Positions 28,780-38,193 of a DNA stretch of 64,000 nt are shown one piece after another; position 1 is the first letter of the stretch; every line of letters begins with the position of its first letter. Under the pieces are notes generated by a model. It was not told the origin of the DNA. It made no database searches and was given only the letters and a program-made list of their open reading frames with translations. Made by a program: the position numbers and the translations under genes. This DNA comes from Flavobacteriales bacterium (lineage in GTDB: Bacteria > Bacteroidota > Bacteroidia > NS11-12g > UBA955). The stretch spans positions 1-64,000 of the forward strand of contig CANGWH010000003.1 in NCBI GenBank assembly GCA_947457565.1. Reading direction: 5' to 3'.

Positions 28780-30939
28780 ATGCAGATGGAACGATTCTCG
28801 TACGACAACAAAGTAGTTAAATGGTTTGCTTATGCAACTGTTTTATGGGGCATTGTTGGTTTTTTAGCAGGTTTACTAATAGCACTACAACTTGCTTTCC
28901 CTGTGTTCAATTTCGATTGGGCACCCACAACTTTCGGTAGAATGAGACCGGTTCATACCAATGCGGTAATTTTCGCTTTTGTTGGAAATGGAATTTTCAT
29001 GGGTGTTTATTATTCGTTGCAGCGATTGTGTAAAGCCAGGATTTTTAGCGATCTATTAAGTAAAATCCATTTTTGGGGTTGGCAACTGATTATCGTATTT
29101 GGGGCATTATCACTTTGGATGGGGTATACAACGGGTAAGGAATATGCGGAATTAGAATGGCCTTTAGATATTGCAATTACTTTGATTTGGGTTGTGTTCG
29201 GTATAAATATGTTTGGAACAATCTTGAAACGTAGAGAAGGACATTTATATGTGGCTATTTGGTTCTACATAGCAACTTGGGTAACTGTAGCGATGCTTCA
29301 TATTGTAAACAGCGTTGAAATCCCTGTCACTTTTATGAAGAGTTATAGTTGGTATGCAGGTGTGCAAGATGCTTTAGTACAATGGTGGTATGGACACAAC
29401 GCAGTAGCTTTCTTTCTCACTACTCCTTATTTAGGGTTAATGTATTATTTCTTACCTAAAGCAGCGGAAAGACCTGTCTATTCCTATCGATTGTCAATCA
29501 TTCACTTTTGGGCATTAATCTTTATTTACATATGGGCAGGTCCTCACCACTTATTATATACGGCGCTACCTGACTGGGCCCAGAGTTTAGGTACCGTATT
29601 TTCTGTAATGCTAATTGCACCATCTTGGGGTGGGATGATTAATGGTCTACTTACCCTAAGAGGAGCATGGGATAAAGTGCGTGATAGTGTAGTGTTGAAA
29701 TTTATGGTAGTGGCTATTACTGCTTATGGTATGGCAACCTTTGAAGGGCCATTGTTGAGTCTGAAAAATGTTAATGCTATATCGCATTTCACCGATTGGA
29801 CTATTGCACACGTGCATGTTGGCGCATTAGGTTGGAATGGTTTTTTGACGTTTGCCGTATTGTATTGGTTGATACCTAAGATGTTTGGAACCAAATTGTG
29901 GTCGAATTCATTGGCCAATGCACATTTTTGGTTAGGAACGTTAGGAATTATATTTTATGCAGTTCCCATGTATTGGGCAGGGTTTACCCAGAGTTTAAAC
30001 TGGAAAACATTTACCGATGAAGGTCAATTACAATACACCTTTCTACAAACGGTAGATATGATTGCGCCGATGTATAAAATGAGGTCTGTAGGTGGCTTAT
30101 TGTATTTAATAGGAGGGATTTTAATGGTTATCAATCTTTGGAAAACCGCAGCCCTAGGGAATTTCATGGAAGAGGAAGCAGCAGAAGCGCCTGCATTGGT
30201 GAAAATTGAAAGTCACCAGGGAGAACATTGGCATCGTTGGATAGAACGTAAACCAATACAATTATTGGTGTTAAGTTTAATTGCTGTGGCAATTGGCGGT
30301 GTGATTGAAATGGTTCCAACATTTTTAATAAAAGAGAATATTCCAACCATTACTTCCGTGAAGCCTTATTCTCCGTTGGAATTACATGGTCGTGATATTT
30401 ACATCAGTGAGGGTTGTTATACATGCCACTCTCAAATGGTGAGACCATTCAGAGACGAAGTAGCGCGATACGGCGAATATTCTAAATCAGGTGAATTTAT
30501 TTATGATCATCCTTTCCAATGGGGTAGTAAAAGAACAGGTCCGGATTTGGCCCGAGTTGGTAAGAAGTATAGTAACGACTGGCATTTTAATCACATGTAT
30601 GAACCATCTGTAATTTCCGATGGATCTATTATGCCAAGATATCCATTCCTGTTAACCACAGGAATTGACATCATGCGTACACCAAAGATGATTAAAGCAA
30701 TGCAAACGTTAGGTGTGCCTTATGAAAAAGGATATCATAACAGGGCAAATCAGGATCTGGATAAACAGGCCAAAGAAATAACTACCGATCTCATGAAGAG
30801 TGATTTGGTAAAACAAACCATGGAATTGGAAGGGGTAAAAGACCTTACCTACACGAAAATGGTAGCCTTGATTGCATACTTACAAAGAATAGGCACCGAT
30901 ATTAAGGCAGCTCCTGTAGGTAGTGTTCCAACGCATTAA
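28780..30939 (+). CDS. ccoN: Fused cbb3-type cytochrome c oxidase subunit I/II (CcoN-CcoO)
   Basis: CcoN 'WYGHNAVAFFLTTPYLGLMYYFLPKAAERPVYSYRLSIIHFWALIFIYIWAGPHHLLYTALPDWAQSLG' fused to CcoO 'ELHGRDIYISEGCYTCHSQMVRPFRDEVARYGEYSKSGEFIYDHPFQWGSKRTGPDLARVG'. Confidence 0.97.
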   Translation: MQMERFSYDNKVVKWFAYATVLWGIVGFLAGLLIALQLAFPVFNFDWAPTTFGRMRPVHTNAVIFAFVGNGIFMGVYYSLQRLCKARIFSDLLSKIHFWGWQLIIVFGALSLWMGYTTGKEYAELEWPLDIAITLIWVVFGINMFGTILKRREGHLYVAIWFYIATWVTVAMLHIVNSVEIPVTFMKSYSWYAGVQDALVQWWYGHNAVAFFLTTPYLGLMYYFLPKAAERPVYSYRLSIIHFWALIFIYIWAGPHHLLYTALPDWAQSLGTVFSVMLIAPSWGGMINGLLTLRGAWDKVRDSVVLKFMVVAITAYGMATFEGPLLSLKNVNAISHFTDWTIAHVHVGALGWNGFLTFAVLYWLIPKMFGTKLWSNSLANAHFWLGTLGIIFYAVPMYWAGFTQSLNWKTFTDEGQLQYTFLQTVDMIAPMYKMRSVGGLLYLIGGILMVINLWKTAALGNFMEEEAAEAPALVKIESHQGEHWHRWIERKPIQLLVLSLIAVAIGGVIEMVPTFLIKENIPTITSVKPYSPLELHGRDIYISEGCYTCHSQMVRPFRDEVARYGEYSKSGEFIYDHPFQWGSKRTGPDLARVGKKYSNDWHFNHMYEPSVISDGSIMPRYPFLLTTGIDIMRTPKMIKAMQTLGVPYEKGYHNRANQDLDKQAKEITTDLMKSDLVKQTMELEGVKDLTYTKMVALIAYLQRIGTDIKAAPVGSVPTH

Positions 30940-30950
30940 ATTTTAACACT

Positions 30951-31118
30951 ATGAAGTTTATTAATTATTTGAAGACGATTTCCGGCGTACAAGTTTATCC
31001 AATGGTCTCATTGATACTCTTTGTACTTGTGTTTGGACTGGTATTGTTTTTAACCTTTAAAACAAGTAAATCTTATTTGGATAAAGCCAAAAATATTCCT
31101 TTAAATAACAATGATTAA
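30951..31118 (+). CDS. ccoQ: CcoQ/FixQ-like small subunit (55 aa, not in ORF track)
   Basis: Translation MKFINYLKTISGVQVYPMVSLILFVLVFGLVLFLTFKTSKSYLDKAKNIPLNNND*: one TM; between ccoNO and ccoP. Confidence 0.85.
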   Translation: MKFINYLKTISGVQVYPMVSLILFVLVFGLVLFLTFKTSKSYLDKAKNIPLNNND

Positions 31119-32205
31119 AAATATGAAAATCAATAATTTAAAAAAATACTATATGATGGTTTTGTTGGTGTATCCTATGTTGTTGAATGCCCAAGTGGAT
31201 TCATTAACAATGATAGAAAACTTGGCAAAATCAATAGGTTCTAATCAAAATGTATCTTGGCTATTGATGCTTACAGCCGTAGCATTAGGAATCGTTGCCA
31301 TTATTTTGGGACTCTTGGTTGGTAAAGTGGCTATTTTTAAAATAAAAGCTAAAAAATCTATATCTATAATGGGAGCCATAGTTGTTGCTGGAGCGTTGCA
31401 AGCTCAATCTAGTCAGTCCGATATGCATTGGCACCTGTCTAGTGAAGCCTTGAATTTGATATTATTGTCCATTATTTTTATTGAATTACTAATCATATTG
31501 TATTTCGCCTATTGGTTGAAAGTGATAGTATTACCAACAAAGCAAAAGGCAATCAAACCAAAAACCAATGCTTGGTGGGATTGGTTTAATAAATCGGTAT
31601 CCTTCGAAAAAGAAAAAGATGTACAACTGGATCATAACTATGACGGTATCAAAGAGCTAGATAACGCTTTGCCCCCTTGGTGGTTGTATGGCTTTTATAT
31701 TACCATCATCTTCTCGGGAATATATTTATGGAGATATCATATCAGTTGTACGGCTCCTTTGTCTTACGAAGAATTACAAAACGATCTTAGGAAGTCTGAA
31801 ATTGAATTAAATGCCGCTCTTGCGAAAAAAGGTGATCGAGTTGACGAGAATTCTATTGAATACGAAGAAGATGCAATCATGATTCAAGAGGGCAGGTCAA
31901 TATTTGAATCCAATTGTAAAGCATGTCATGCCGATAATGCAGGGGGGATGCCTAACTCCGGACCAAACCTCACCGATAAATATTGGATCCATGGCGGCGA
32001 TATAAAAAATGTATTTAAAACAATTCGATATGGAGTAGTTGAAAAAGGAATGATAGCGTGGAGTAATGTATTGTCTAACAAACAAATTGCTCAAGTTGCA
32101 ACCTATATAAAAAGTATCAAAGAACCTGTTGTTGGCGGACAACCACCGAAAGGAGACTTGTTTGATGATGCAGGAGCAAAGAGGGCAGATACTATCGTGC
32201 GATAA
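31111..32205 (+). CDS. ccoP: cbb3-type cytochrome c oxidase subunit III (CcoP), N-terminally extended, one CXXCH
   Basis: 'ELDNALPPWWLYGFYITIIFSGIYLWRYH' CcoP TM region; 'GRSIFESNCKACHADNAGGMPNSGPNLTDKYWIHGGDIKNVFKTIRYG' heme c domain. An alternative ATG lies at 31123. Confidence 0.95.
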   Translation: MIKNMKINNLKKYYMMVLLVYPMLLNAQVDSLTMIENLAKSIGSNQNVSWLLMLTAVALGIVAIILGLLVGKVAIFKIKAKKSISIMGAIVVAGALQAQSSQSDMHWHLSSEALNLILLSIIFIELLIILYFAYWLKVIVLPTKQKAIKPKTNAWWDWFNKSVSFEKEKDVQLDHNYDGIKELDNALPPWWLYGFYITIIFSGIYLWRYHISCTAPLSYEELQNDLRKSEIELNAALAKKGDRVDENSIEYEEDAIMIQEGRSIFESNCKACHADNAGGMPNSGPNLTDKYWIHGGDIKNVFKTIRYGVVEKGMIAWSNVLSNKQIAQVATYIKSIKEPVVGGQPPKGDLFDDAGAKRADTIVR

Positions 32206-32225
32206 CATTATAATATCATTTGATT

Positions 32226-33635
32226 ATGAATGCTTCGGACAGCGAATCTTTTAGAGATCGGGTCTCAACCATCGATGAAAGTGGCAAACGAAAATGGGTA
32301 TTTGCTTATAAACCTTCCGGTCGGTTTTACAATGCTCGAAGTTGTTTGTCTATTCTATATTTAGTATTATTTTTTGGCTTTCCCTTAGTGAAATTACAAG
32401 GCGAGCCTTATTTTTTATTTAATATTATTGAACGGAAATTCGTGATTTTTGGTTTCGTTTTCTGGAGTCAAGATTTCTATCTTTTCGGAATTACGATGAT
32501 ACTTTTCATCGTTTTTATTATCGTGTTTACTGTTGCCTTTGGTCGATTATTTTGTGGTTGGGCGTGTCCACAAACAGTGTTTATGGAATTGGTTTTCAGG
32601 AGAATTGAATATTGGATTGAGGGAGATGCTAACAAGCAGATAAAATTGAATGCTATGCCATGGAATTGGGAGAAAACTAGAAAAAAAGGTTTAAAGACTA
32701 TTGTGTTTTTTGCAGTTTCATTTTTAATTGGTAATACATTTTTAGCGTACATTATTGGATCGGATGCCCTGTTTGGAATTATTACAGACCCAGTAGGCAC
32801 CCACATTAAAGGGCTTTTAGCGATGATTGTCTTTTCGATGGTGTTCTTTTTTGTTTATTTATGGTTCAGAGAACAAGTTTGTACAATTGTTTGTCCTTAT
32901 GGTAGACTGCAGGGTGTGTTGTTGGATAAGCATTCTGTTTTGGTTGCCTACGATTACGTTAGAGGAGAACCAAGAGGTAAACACATAAAAAAAGCCTCTA
33001 ACTCTTCTGTGGGTGATTGTGTAGACTGCGGATTATGCGTGAGAGTTTGCCCAACGGGTATCGATATCAGAAATGGTACGCAATTAGAATGTACTAATTG
33101 TACCGCTTGCATTGATGCTTGCGATTCAATTATGGATAACCTTAACAAGCCAAGGGGTTTAGTAAAATATGCTTCTGAATCCACCATTAAAGAAAATCAA
33201 CCGTTTATCATTACTTCCAGATTGAAAGCCTATATCGCAGTGCTAATTGTTCTATTGGGTATTTGGGTTGCTATCTTATCCACCAGGAACACCGTAGATA
33301 TGGAAGTCAGAAAGGTGAGTGGTCAGATATATTCAAAACGACCCAACGGCGAAATTTCCAACATCTACAATGTGATGTTATTGAATAAAAGTCATAGTGA
33401 CTTTGATAATCTCTCACTTGAAATAAAACGTCCTAAAGGGGCTCGAATTGAATGGGTTGGGCTAAATGGTCGGTTGAGTTCACCTGTTGGACAGGCTGTA
33501 AAATATACATTTTTCGTAGTGATAAATCCGTCAAAGTTGCACGAGAGAAAAAGTCAAGTTCATTTAGTGTTATTGAACGGAACTCAAGTTATCGAAACAT
33601 CAGAGACATCATTTATATCACCATTAAATAAATAA
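32226..33635 (+). CDS. ccoG: Cytochrome c oxidase accessory protein CcoG (RdxA/FixG), 4Fe-4S
   Basis: 'FCGWACPQTVFMELVFRRIEYWIEGD', 'CVDCGLCVRVCPTGIDIRNGTQLECTNCTACIDACDSIMDNLNKPRGLVKYAS'. Confidence 0.97.
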   Translation: MNASDSESFRDRVSTIDESGKRKWVFAYKPSGRFYNARSCLSILYLVLFFGFPLVKLQGEPYFLFNIIERKFVIFGFVFWSQDFYLFGITMILFIVFIIVFTVAFGRLFCGWACPQTVFMELVFRRIEYWIEGDANKQIKLNAMPWNWEKTRKKGLKTIVFFAVSFLIGNTFLAYIIGSDALFGIITDPVGTHIKGLLAMIVFSMVFFFVYLWFREQVCTIVCPYGRLQGVLLDKHSVLVAYDYVRGEPRGKHIKKASNSSVGDCVDCGLCVRVCPTGIDIRNGTQLECTNCTACIDACDSIMDNLNKPRGLVKYASESTIKENQPFIITSRLKAYIAVLIVLLGIWVAILSTRNTVDMEVRKVSGQIYSKRPNGEISNIYNVMLLNKSHSDFDNLSLEIKRPKGARIEWVGLNGRLSSPVGQAVKYTFFVVINPSKLHERKSQVHLVLLNGTQVIETSETSFISPLNK

Positions 33636-33639
33636 ATCA

Positions 33640-34089
33640 ATGAATTGGGGTAAAAGTATAGTTATAGTATATGTCATTTTTGTCTTAGGTATGGGGTATT
33701 TAGTTTATCGAAGTACTCAAGAAACCTTTGAAGTAGTTGATTTAGATTATTATCAGCGAGAAAAAGAGTTTACAACACAGTTAGAAGCTGAGAATAATGC
33801 AAACGCTCATGGAATGATTCCAAAAATTGAACATTCTAAAGTCTTTCATGGTATTGTAATTCCTGTAAAAAGAAATCAACCGTTTTCTGGGGGGATTTTT
33901 GCTTACTGCCCAACAGCTAAAAAATTAGATACTAAAATTGCGATTAAATCAATTGAATCAGTAAAGGATTCTATTATTAAGGTTGATTTGTCTGTTTTAA
34001 ACCCTGCGGTATATATCTTAAAAGTATCGTGGATGATAAATCAAGATAAATACTACTCAGAGGTTGCCTACAAACATGTAATTAGATAA
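33640..34089 (+). CDS. ccoH: FixH/CcoH family protein
   Basis: 'MNWGKSIVIVYVIFVLGMGYLVYRSTQETFEVVDLDYYQREKEF' typical FixH N-terminus; operon position. Confidence 0.9.
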   Translation: MNWGKSIVIVYVIFVLGMGYLVYRSTQETFEVVDLDYYQREKEFTTQLEAENNANAHGMIPKIEHSKVFHGIVIPVKRNQPFSGGIFAYCPTAKKLDTKIAIKSIESVKDSIIKVDLSVLNPAVYILKVSWMINQDKYYSEVAYKHVIR

Positions 34090-34091
34090 TT

Positions 34092-34784
34092 GTGCTACAG
34101 GCATTTGTATTAGGTTTTGCCATAGGACTTCCCGGTAGTTTGCACTGTTTGGGTATGTGCGGTCCATTGGCTTTAATGGTCGGAACTGGGAAACGAAATC
34201 CATGGCTCTCTGCGATATTGTATCACACAAGTCGGGCGATTGCCTATAGTTTACTCGGTATTTTCGTTGGTTTGATCTTTCAATGGGTTGATATTCGACC
34301 CTATCAACAGCAATTTAGTTTGGGTATTGGATTATTGTTTTTATTGGCTTGGGTTTTTAGCAAGTTGCAATTTTCAATAATGTCTATCCAGTTATTGAAT
34401 TTCAAGTTTTTAAATGAGTTGCCCAATTTGCTTACTGCGGATAATTCTGTATCCATGATTTTAGGAGGATTAATCAATGGATTGCTTCCATGTGGTTTGG
34501 TTTATTCTGCTTTAATTGCTTCCCTAAGTACAGGGTACACATTAAGTGCTTCTGTATTTATGCTTGGTTTTGGAATTTCAACAATACCAATGATGATGAT
34601 AGTTTCTTTGATCTCGTTACCATTGAAAATGAAAATGTCGCGTTTATTCTCTTTAATTACCAATTGGTGGTTATTAATAATGGCGGTCATTTTCTTGTTA
34701 AGGGGGGCAGGTATCGGTATACCATTGATATCTCCAGATTTTGGTAGTGCAAATCCCCAAGAGAATTGTTGTACACCTCATTAA
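34092..34784 (+). CDS. Sulfite exporter TauE/SafE / CcoH2-like membrane protein
   Basis: 'GLPGSLHCLGMCGPLALMVG', 'GGLINGLLPCGLVYSALIASL'; GTG start. Confidence 0.9.
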   Translation: MLQAFVLGFAIGLPGSLHCLGMCGPLALMVGTGKRNPWLSAILYHTSRAIAYSLLGIFVGLIFQWVDIRPYQQQFSLGIGLLFLLAWVFSKLQFSIMSIQLLNFKFLNELPNLLTADNSVSMILGGLINGLLPCGLVYSALIASLSTGYTLSASVFMLGFGISTIPMMMIVSLISLPLKMKMSRLFSLITNWWLLIMAVIFLLRGAGIGIPLISPDFGSANPQENCCTPH

Positions 34785-34800
34785 TGAGAAGTATAAACAT

Positions 34801-34827
34801 CTCCAAATAATTTTTTGTGGAGTTTTT
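34801..34827 (+). terminator. Weak intrinsic terminator of the cco cluster
   Basis: CTCCAAA...TTTTGTGGAG imperfect stem (one bulge) followed by TTTTT. Confidence 0.4.
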
Positions 34828-34892
34828 GAATATTCTTTGATGGATTTTGTATAATTCTCGCTAATTTTGGTTACTACTGATAACTATTTAAG

Positions 34893-35603
34893 ATGTCTTT
34901 CTTACACGAGCCCGTTGATTGTCAAAATTGTAAAAAGCGATTTACTTCGGTATTTTGTCGTGTTGAAAATGACACCGTTGATAGTATCAACGACGAGAAA
35001 GTCTGCACGCCTTATAAAAAAGGGCAAGTGATTTTCCACGAAGGAGCAAGGCCTTTAGGGATTTATTGCGTAAATCGAGGAAAGATTAAATTAGTTAAGC
35101 TGGGTGAGGATGGGAAAGAGCAGATATTAAGGTTGATTAAACCAGGCGATTTGATGGGCTATCGAGCACTATTGAGTGGCGATAGGTACAGTGCTTCTGC
35201 AGTTGTAATGGAAGACTCTGGTATATGTTTTATTCCCAAAGAGTTGTTTATGGGAGTTTTGCAAAAAGACGGGGTGTTAAGTATGGAGATTATGAAATTG
35301 CTCAGCGATGATTTGAGGAAGGCCGAAACGAGTATTACACACTTGGCGCAAAAACCTGTTAGAGAGCGATTAGCGGAAGCGTTATTGTTTATTAAAGAAA
35401 CTTATGGGTTTGAAGTTGATGGAAAAACAATCGATTTGAAAATAACCCGAGAAGAATTAGCCAATATTGTTGGAACGGCTACTGAAACCACCATTCGATT
35501 GCTGAGTGAACTTAAAAATGAAGGAGTACTGCAATTAGATGGTAAGAAAATTGCGGTATTGAATCTGGCAAAATTAGTGCGAATTGCGAATATTGACGAT
35601 TAG
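34893..35603 (+). CDS. Crp/Fnr-family regulator with FNR-like cysteine pattern
   Basis: N-terminal C10-x2-C13-x8-C22; cyclic-nucleotide-binding-type domain; 'MEDSGICFIPKEL' Cys112 at the position equivalent to E. coli FNR Cys122; HTH 'TREELANIVGTATETTIRLLSEL' keeps E-x3-R. Confidence 0.92.
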   Translation: MSFLHEPVDCQNCKKRFTSVFCRVENDTVDSINDEKVCTPYKKGQVIFHEGARPLGIYCVNRGKIKLVKLGEDGKEQILRLIKPGDLMGYRALLSGDRYSASAVVMEDSGICFIPKELFMGVLQKDGVLSMEIMKLLSDDLRKAETSITHLAQKPVRERLAEALLFIKETYGFEVDGKTIDLKITREELANIVGTATETTIRLLSELKNEGVLQLDGKKIAVLNLAKLVRIANIDD

Positions 35604-35759
35604 CCATACACGTAGTTTAGTGATACTAATTGGGATTGGATTCTTTGTCGAATTCAATGTTAACTACATTGCTTTTCGGTTTTTTTCTTTAATGGCTCAT
35701 TGGCCACTTTTTTAAAATATTTCGATCAAATCCTTGATAATAAACTAGGGTGGAGTTAA

Positions 35760-35790
35760 AAATAAAAAAAGCCTCTCAAAAATGAGAGGC
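35760..35790 (-). terminator. Intrinsic terminator downstream of tRNA-Val
   Basis: On the minus strand GCCTCTCA-TTTT-TGAGAGGC followed by TTTTTTTATTTTT. Confidence 0.88.
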
Positions 35791-35796
35791 CTGATG

Positions 35797-35871
35797 TGGA
35801 AGTTGAGGGATTCGAACCCCCGACCCTCTGCTTGTAAGGCAGATGCTCTGAACCAACTGAGCTAAACTTCC
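35797..35871 (-). tRNA. tRNA-Val (anticodon TAC)
   Basis: Reverse complement GGAAGTTTAGCTCAGTTGGTTCAGAGCATCTGCCTTACAAGCAGAGGGTCGGGGGTTCGAATCCCTCAACTTCCA folds as a cloverleaf; anticodon loop CTTACAA. Confidence 0.95.
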
Positions 35872-36146
35872 AATAAAACAACAACGTTTGATTTTATTTC
35901 TTTCGTTGTGAACGGGAGTGCAAAGATAATAATCGGCTTGATGAAAACAAGGTAAAATTGTAAAAAAACATGAATATTTTTGTTGTTACATTTTGTTTTG
36001 CATTGTAATTGATTGAATTCCTTGGAATTGATATTGGTAAATGATTTTCAAAAATCACCAAAATTGAATTTAGTTGATTAATTTGGGATAATTATTATGT
36101 TTAGTTTTTTTTGGTCCTGCGTTTCAATAACTAAATTTGAGATATC

Positions 36147-37214
36147 ATGAGAAAAGAATCAAGACAGTTTCTAGAAAAATATTTGAATAATGTTTCACCC
36201 ACTGGATTTGAACATTCTGGGCAGCAAATATGGTTAGAGTACTTGCGTCCATACATTGATGAATCTTTCGTAGATACCTATGGTACGGCCGTGGGTGTTA
36301 TTAATCCTGGAAAAGATTACAAGGTTGTATTGGAAGCACATGCCGATGAAATTTCGTGGTTTGTAAATTACATTTCAGACGACGGCTACATCTACGTAAT
36401 TAGAAACGGCGGCAGTGATTTTCAAATAGCGCCTTCTATGCGTTGCAATATTCACTGCGAAAACGGAAATATCGTTAAAGGAATATTTGGATGGCCTGCA
36501 ATACACGTGAGGGGAGATAAGAATCCAGAAACGAAGCAAGAAAATATATTTATTGATATTGGCGCTTCTTCAAAAGCGGATGTGGAAGCTTTGGGTGTTC
36601 ATGTAGGTTCAGTTGCCGTATTTGAAGCGGATGTGTTTTGGCTGAATGAAAAATATATTGTAGGAAGAGCCTTGGATAATAGGATGGGAGGGTTTATGAT
36701 TGCTGAGGTCGCAAGACATTTAAAAGAGCAAAATATCAGCCTTCCATTTACATTGTACGTTGTCAATAGTGTACAAGAGGAAATTGGATTAAGAGGCGCT
36801 GAAATGATTTCGAGAAGATTACAGCCCGATATTGCCATTGTTACAGATGTAACCCATGATACATGCTCGCCGCTGTACAATAAAAAAATCCAAGGTGATT
36901 GTAAGTCTGGTAAAGGCGCTGTTGTTACCTATGGTCCTGCTGTTCAAAATAACTTATTGCAATGGATTATTGGTATTGCAAAAGACAATGAAATAAATAT
37001 TCAGCGAAATGCAGTTAGTAGAAGTACCGGTACCGATACAGATTCTTTTGCTTATTCCGGTATGGGAGTCGCTTCTGCGCTTATTTCCCTTCCTCTGAAA
37101 TATATGCATACTACTGTTGAAATGGTTCATGAAGAGGATGTGGAAAGCTGCGTTCAACTTATGCTGAAGTCCGTTTCTGTTCTACAGTCAGGTCAAACAT
37201 TCTACTACTTGTAG
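36147..37214 (+). CDS. M42-family metallopeptidase (glutamyl aminopeptidase/endoglucanase type)
   Basis: 'VVLEAHADEISWFVNYISDDGYI', 'RALDNRMGGFMIAEVARHL', 'VVNSVQEEIGLRGAEM', 'GTDTDSFAYSGMGVASALISLPLKYMHTTVEMVHEEDVE'. Confidence 0.95.
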   Translation: MRKESRQFLEKYLNNVSPTGFEHSGQQIWLEYLRPYIDESFVDTYGTAVGVINPGKDYKVVLEAHADEISWFVNYISDDGYIYVIRNGGSDFQIAPSMRCNIHCENGNIVKGIFGWPAIHVRGDKNPETKQENIFIDIGASSKADVEALGVHVGSVAVFEADVFWLNEKYIVGRALDNRMGGFMIAEVARHLKEQNISLPFTLYVVNSVQEEIGLRGAEMISRRLQPDIAIVTDVTHDTCSPLYNKKIQGDCKSGKGAVVTYGPAVQNNLLQWIIGIAKDNEINIQRNAVSRSTGTDTDSFAYSGMGVASALISLPLKYMHTTVEMVHEEDVESCVQLMLKSVSVLQSGQTFYYL

Positions 37215-37250
37215 AAGTAGCGTCTTTATTTAATTGATATTCTTTTGTTT

Positions 37251-38141
37251 ATGAAGCGACATGCAGTAAGTAGTCCAGGGGTTATTTTTACTATTTTAAT
37301 TTGGCCTTGGATGAAGCTTATTTCTGTTCTGCCATTCTTTTTACTGTATGGGATTTCAGATTTACTGTCCTTTTTACTGTACCGGATTCTGCGTTATAGG
37401 GTTAGCGTTGTTCGTGAAAACCTGTCTCGTTGTTTCCCCCATAAGTCCTTACAAGAGTTACGACAAATAGAATTTCAATTTTACAAACACTTGGGTGATT
37501 TATTTGTGGAAACTATAAAAGGGTTATCGATTTCTGCCTACTCGATGAGGAAGCGAATGGTGAATATCGATCAGCATATTTACGATGAACTCAATCAAAA
37601 TAAACAAAGTAGTATTATTGTGATGAGTCATTGTGGGAATTGGGAGTGGATCTGTTTAATGTCTCAATTGTCATGCAAACAACAAATTCAATGTATTTAC
37701 AAAACACTTAGCAATCCAGGGTTCGATTTCCTAATGTTCAAAATAAGAAGCAAGTTTGGAGCAAGCCCAATTCCAATGGAACAGTCATTGAGAGTTTTCG
37801 CCTCCAATAAAGACTATGTCACCTGTAATGCCTTTATTGGAGATCAAAATCCAAGCGCAGGAAATTCAGCCGCTTGGGTTGATTTCTTCGGAGTTGAAAC
37901 GGCCTTTATGTGGGGTACAGAAAAAATTGCAAAGAAATTCAATTGGCCAGTATATTATCTTAGTAGCTTCAAAGTAAAACGCGGCCATTACCAAGCTACA
38001 ACCGTCCCATTATGTCTAAATCCTGCAGAAACAGAAGAGGGATTTATAACACAACAAATAGCCCAATTTACGCAACGGGAAATAGAAGCTCAACCATTCG
38101 CTTGGTTATGGAGTCACAGACGTTGGAAACACACTAAGTAG
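37251..38141 (+). CDS. LpxL/HtrB-family lysophospholipid acyltransferase
   Basis: 'RVSVVRENLSRCFPHKS', 'IVMSHCGNWEWICL', 'FIGDQNPSAGNSAAWVDFFGVETAFMWGTEKIAKKFNWPVYY', 'FAWLWSHRRWKH'. Confidence 0.92.
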   Translation: MKRHAVSSPGVIFTILIWPWMKLISVLPFFLLYGISDLLSFLLYRILRYRVSVVRENLSRCFPHKSLQELRQIEFQFYKHLGDLFVETIKGLSISAYSMRKRMVNIDQHIYDELNQNKQSSIIVMSHCGNWEWICLMSQLSCKQQIQCIYKTLSNPGFDFLMFKIRSKFGASPIPMEQSLRVFASNKDYVTCNAFIGDQNPSAGNSAAWVDFFGVETAFMWGTEKIAKKFNWPVYYLSSFKVKRGHYQATTVPLCLNPAETEEGFITQQIAQFTQREIEAQPFAWLWSHRRWKHTK

Positions 38142-38172
38142 TAGTTCTGACAAATAATGATGTCTTTCTCTT

Positions 38173-38189
38173 AACATCTACTAGATGTT
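38173..38189. terminator. Stem-loop in convergent gap (possible bidirectional terminator, no U-tract)
   Basis: AACATCT-ACT-AGATGTT perfect 7-bp stem between the LpxL-like and NFACT stop codons. Confidence 0.35.
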
Positions 38190-38193
38190 GTAA

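Noticed and set aside
35720-35734. ATCAA-atcc-TTGAT inverted repeat downstream of the FNR-like gene
   Set aside because: Half-sites are in the opposite orientation to an FNR box (TTGAT-N4-ATCAA); no gene start is suitably placed.
35700-35735. TGGC-TCATTG-GCCA plus CTTTTTT as a terminator for the FNR-like gene
   Set aside because: Stem is only 4 bp; too weak to report as a feature.
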